A stretch of 64,000 nt of DNA, taken from Chromera velia. Its lineage: Eukaryota; Sar; Chromeraceae. The stretch covers positions 16,454 through 80,453 of the forward strand of contig JAHBMJ010002465.1 of assembly GCA_018398765.1 (NCBI GenBank), written 5' to 3'. Below, one piece after another: positions 61,317 to 64,000 of the stretch; the stretch's first letter is position 1; every line of letters starts with the position of its first letter. A program made the translations under genes and the position numbers. Below the pieces are notes generated by a model, which did no database searches, was not told the DNA's origin, and worked only from the letters and a program-made list of their open reading frames with translations.

Positions 61317-61478
61317 GCAGACTGACGATGGATGGTCGACGACCTCAAATTATGATGATGCGAAGTTTGCTTGATTGGCGTTCGACTTCTTTCAACGATA
61401 TGCCTTCAGTCGTCTCTTCTGCTCGTCATCCTTCCTCCTGCTTCCGACGCTACCGTGACGTAAAGGTCTGCCGAAATT

Positions 61479-62927
61479 TTGAGTACCTCTGACACCTTGA
61501 GTCTTTCGATTTTTGATTTTGAAGATGGAAGAGACGGCTCTCAACCCCCCCCCACAATCGAGACCTATCTGGAAGGGCTGAGAGCAATACGAGCCTCTGT
61601 CCTATCTGACTTCGAAAGACAGATAGAGCTTGTTGAGAATACCTTGAGAGCTGAAGGAAAAGGTGAGAATTCAGAGGTCCCGCGTGTGCGCCCCGAGGAC
61701 GTTTCTGTTCTCGGTGCGCTGGAGGGGACGGCAAAAGAGTTCTCGAAAAAAGTGAGGGGGCATACAGGAAAAGTGATCAGCGGACACTCCCGCATTGATG
61801 TGGGGCTGCTCAACGAGATGAGTATCGGGGGGCTCATTCGCGAGTTCCGTGCCGTGTCGCCAGAGATGTGTCAGAAGGCTCTCTCTGACTTTCTCAACGG
61901 TACCACAAACGGAGACGATCTTCGTCTGTATGTGAAGGCGGGTGCAGACGTGAACGGACTTTTTGAGGGTCAGACGGCACTCATCAGAGCCATATGTGCG
62001 GACAACGTGGAAGCCTTCGAGATGATTCTGAGTGACGGGCCGAACTTAGAGGTGAAGGCAGGGGAGGTGCCTGCAGGCACTGTGGGAGTGCTTGTTGGGG
62101 ACACGGCTGTGATCGTTGCCTGTCGTCTGCGTCAGTGGGGAATGGTTCGGTCCCTGGTTGCAGAGGGGGCAAATGTGGATGCAGTCGGGCGAGATGGCAA
62201 GAAGGCTCTGCAGGTCGCATGTGAGGCTGCAGAGAAACAGCTGGACCCCGACAGTCAGGACAGTAACCCCGACTTTGACCCAGAAGACTGTCTCCGACAG
62301 CACTATGAACCTCAGCAGGGCGACCCTGTGATTCGGTCTGCTGTGAGCGATGCCCTGAAAGACCTACTCACATTGACTTCCGACGTGGCTGGTATGAAAA
62401 TCAGCGCTCGGGACGAATGCGAGGACGAGTCTCTTGTCAGCTTCTTTTCCTGGCATGAGTTTGAAAAGCTAGTGCTCCTCTCCCTGTCTCGGGGGGTGGA
62501 CATCGATTCTGTTGACGCGTCAAGCTATACAGCTCTGCTGAACGCTGCCTCGAGGGTCAGGCCTTACTATGTCAGTCTTCTTACCGAGAACGGTGCCGAT
62601 GTTAACAAACAAACAGCGGTGCCGATCTTCAGTACCGTGCTCTCCCCCGTGACAGAGGAAAGTCGCATTTTGTCTGCGTTGAAGGTTTTTGAGATTATGC
62701 TCGATTGCGGTGCAAATCCAAATGTTCAGGATTTTGTGGGTGACACAGTTCTTCGTGAAGCCGTACGGATTGGTACTATCCCTTCTGTGGTTCGTTTTCT
62801 GGTTGAAAAGGGTGCCGACTTGACCATGCAAAACAATTCTGCCAAAACCCCTCATGCGTTGGCAGTGGAGCTTTCCAGGTCTGCGGAGATAGTCGCATTG
62901 CTGATGCCATCTGTTAACCAAGAATGA
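61479..62927 (+). CDS. ankyrin-repeat protein (5' end unresolved)
   Basis: The open frame runs 482 codons without an ATG near its beginning (the first in-frame ATG is at 61819, MSIGGLIREF). A 5' exon must therefore be missing, or the protein starts there. The first ~110 residues are helical (TYLEGLRAIRASVLSDFERQ). Ankyrin units follow: KAGADVNGLFEGQTALIRAI, GDTAVIVACRLRQWGMVRSL then EGANVDAVGRDGKKALQVAC, NGADVNKQ, and DCGANPNVQDFVGDTVLREA with VRFLVEKGADLTMQN. An acidic spacer (DPDSQDSNPDFDPEDCL) separates the repeats. It is probably a cytosolic protein-binding scaffold. No enzyme domain or targeting signal is visible. Confidence 0.75.
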   Translation: MSTSDTLSLSIFDFEDGRDGSQPPPTIETYLEGLRAIRASVLSDFERQIELVENTLRAEGKGENSEVPRVRPEDVSVLGALEGTAKEFSKKVRGHTGKVISGHSRIDVGLLNEMSIGGLIREFRAVSPEMCQKALSDFLNGTTNGDDLRLYVKAGADVNGLFEGQTALIRAICADNVEAFEMILSDGPNLEVKAGEVPAGTVGVLVGDTAVIVACRLRQWGMVRSLVAEGANVDAVGRDGKKALQVACEAAEKQLDPDSQDSNPDFDPEDCLRQHYEPQQGDPVIRSAVSDALKDLLTLTSDVAGMKISARDECEDESLVSFFSWHEFEKLVLLSLSRGVDIDSVDASSYTALLNAASRVRPYYVSLLTENGADVNKQTAVPIFSTVLSPVTEESRILSALKVFEIMLDCGANPNVQDFVGDTVLREAVRIGTIPSVVRFLVEKGADLTMQNNSAKTPHALAVELSRSAEIVALLMPSVNQE

Positions 62928-64000
62928 TCAACTATCCTAGTAACTGTCGATCATTCAAAAACATGTATGTACGTCGATATATGCATTTTAAAAGCTAATT
63001 GATTGATTGATTGATCTAGTGATTGATTGATTGATCAACTAGTTAATTGATTGATTGATAGGTTCCGCACTAGGTCTTCCCACTAATCATAACGTTGGCA
63101 AAAATTATGCCAAAATGAATAGAAGAAGAGGGTGTCGTGAAGGAGACATTAATTACAGGAAGAATGACTAGACTATAGGCTAGCATATAGACTTTCTTTC
63201 AATGCTTGACTTTATTCTGAAATTATTCAGTCATACTGTTAGACTATACCAGTGTATATGCTAAACAACAAAGTTTATGGACTAGTTTATGTAAATATTT
63301 AACGGTTTGTAGTATGTTTGTAGTTTATTATTTTTGAACAATTTTTCTAGTAGCTATATAGTTTCCTGGTTGATTTCAAAATAATTTATAACCTAGTTTA
63401 TAACAAGATTTCAGTTAGGATTTGAAAACACATTTCACAGTTATCAATCTCTTACACTCTGGGAGGTCGCACTGCAAGCTTTTACATACTATATTGATGA
63501 TTGATGCAACTTGTTTATGTTCGGTAATGTACGGTTAAGAAAAATTTAGAATATACTCACTAGCATAATCAAAAATTACTAAAAAAATTAAAAACCATAC
63601 TAGTATACATAGAAAAGATCGTAAATTCATACTGCTCATGATGATGATGATGTTGATAGCCTAATCAAGTAACAAATTTTAAAAAGTTATAGAAAGATGG
63701 TTATACATGTGAATCTGTGATAATAACTAGGATGATAAAGAGTCTATTAAGGACTCAGAAGTTTGAATTACGATGATGGTGAAATGAGTTAAATGTGGGG
63801 TAACAGTAGCCCCGGAGTAGGGTTCTAGGTAGAGTTGGATCCTTGATGCAGCAAGGTCAAATCCTGCTACAATGCAATGGCGGGTTAAAATGATCTGCAA
63901 AGGTTGCACGCATCTCCCGTGCACGCGTTCCATTCCCCTGCGTTGTAGCAAACATACATCGTTCGAATATTTTGCAGCTTGTATGCAGCTTGTGAAATGT
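62928..64000. other. AT-rich sequence with (TTGA)n, no gene seen
   Basis: A (TTGA)n repeat with interruptions lies at 62997-63060. A short (GAT)n is at 63637-63652. The remainder is AT-rich without a credible coding frame. A 74-codon frame at 63727-63951 (-) has no support. Confidence 0.55.

Overview
This is nuclear DNA of a eukaryote with intron-rich genes, long microsatellite-laden introns and AT-rich spacers. The gene content points to a photosynthetic relative of apicomplexan parasites (a chromerid, most like Chromera velia). An Armadillo-Repeats-Only (ARO) homologue with the dual-acylation N-terminus MGNQCC sits head to head with a small myristoylation/palmitoylation-type protein that resembles the IMC sub-compartment (ISP) family. 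TGCATGC elements lie between them. The assignment is an inference from these families and was not tested by a search. I recognised no retrovirus-like or virus-like element, no rRNA or tRNA gene and no CRISPR array.

Layout. 1-1150: contig-edge-like poly-G, AT-rich DNA, a GA/GAAA/GT microsatellite block and a possible terminal exon. 1156-5491: divergent ISP-like (-) and ARO (+) genes; the ISP-like gene is interrupted by an exact 683-bp duplication next to an N, which looks like an assembly artefact. 5492-8585: spacer with a 777-bp hAT-like MITE. 8586-10921: polytopic membrane protein (-). 11621-11900: 78-bp tandem repeats. 13745-18012 (-): a HIT-TsaE-TsaD fusion, putting two enzymes of the bacterial-type t6A tRNA pathway on one polypeptide; all six exons join in phase. 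18761-24732 (+): gamma-synergin-like EH-domain protein. 26184-27695 (-): MAPKK-type kinase. 28292-38540 (+): a 14-exon gene in which every intron is phase 2 and consecutive exons repeat a Ser/Arg module. 40595-43614 (-): SLC6-type Na+ symporter with one G-run frameshift. 45414-53668 (+): guanylate-binding-protein-like GTPase ending in the prenylation box CVIM. 55611-60877 (-): leucine-rich-repeat protein. 60890-61316: broken Cys/His repeat gene. 61479-62927 (+): ankyrin-repeat protein. The remainder is AT-rich spacer.

How I built gene models. I joined exons only where donor and acceptor phases matched and the joined product made sense for a known family. Lengths of the main models divide exactly by three (HIT-TsaE-TsaD 2535 nt, synergin 4737 nt, module gene 6552 nt, LRR 3108 nt, kinase 1020 nt). 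Across about 50 donors inferred this way, C at intron position +3 (GTCAGT) is the commonest choice and GTA is rare, which is unusual and is reported as a finding. Weak spots are stated per gene: the 5' part of the membrane protein, two junctions in the GTPase, and the 5' end of the ankyrin gene.
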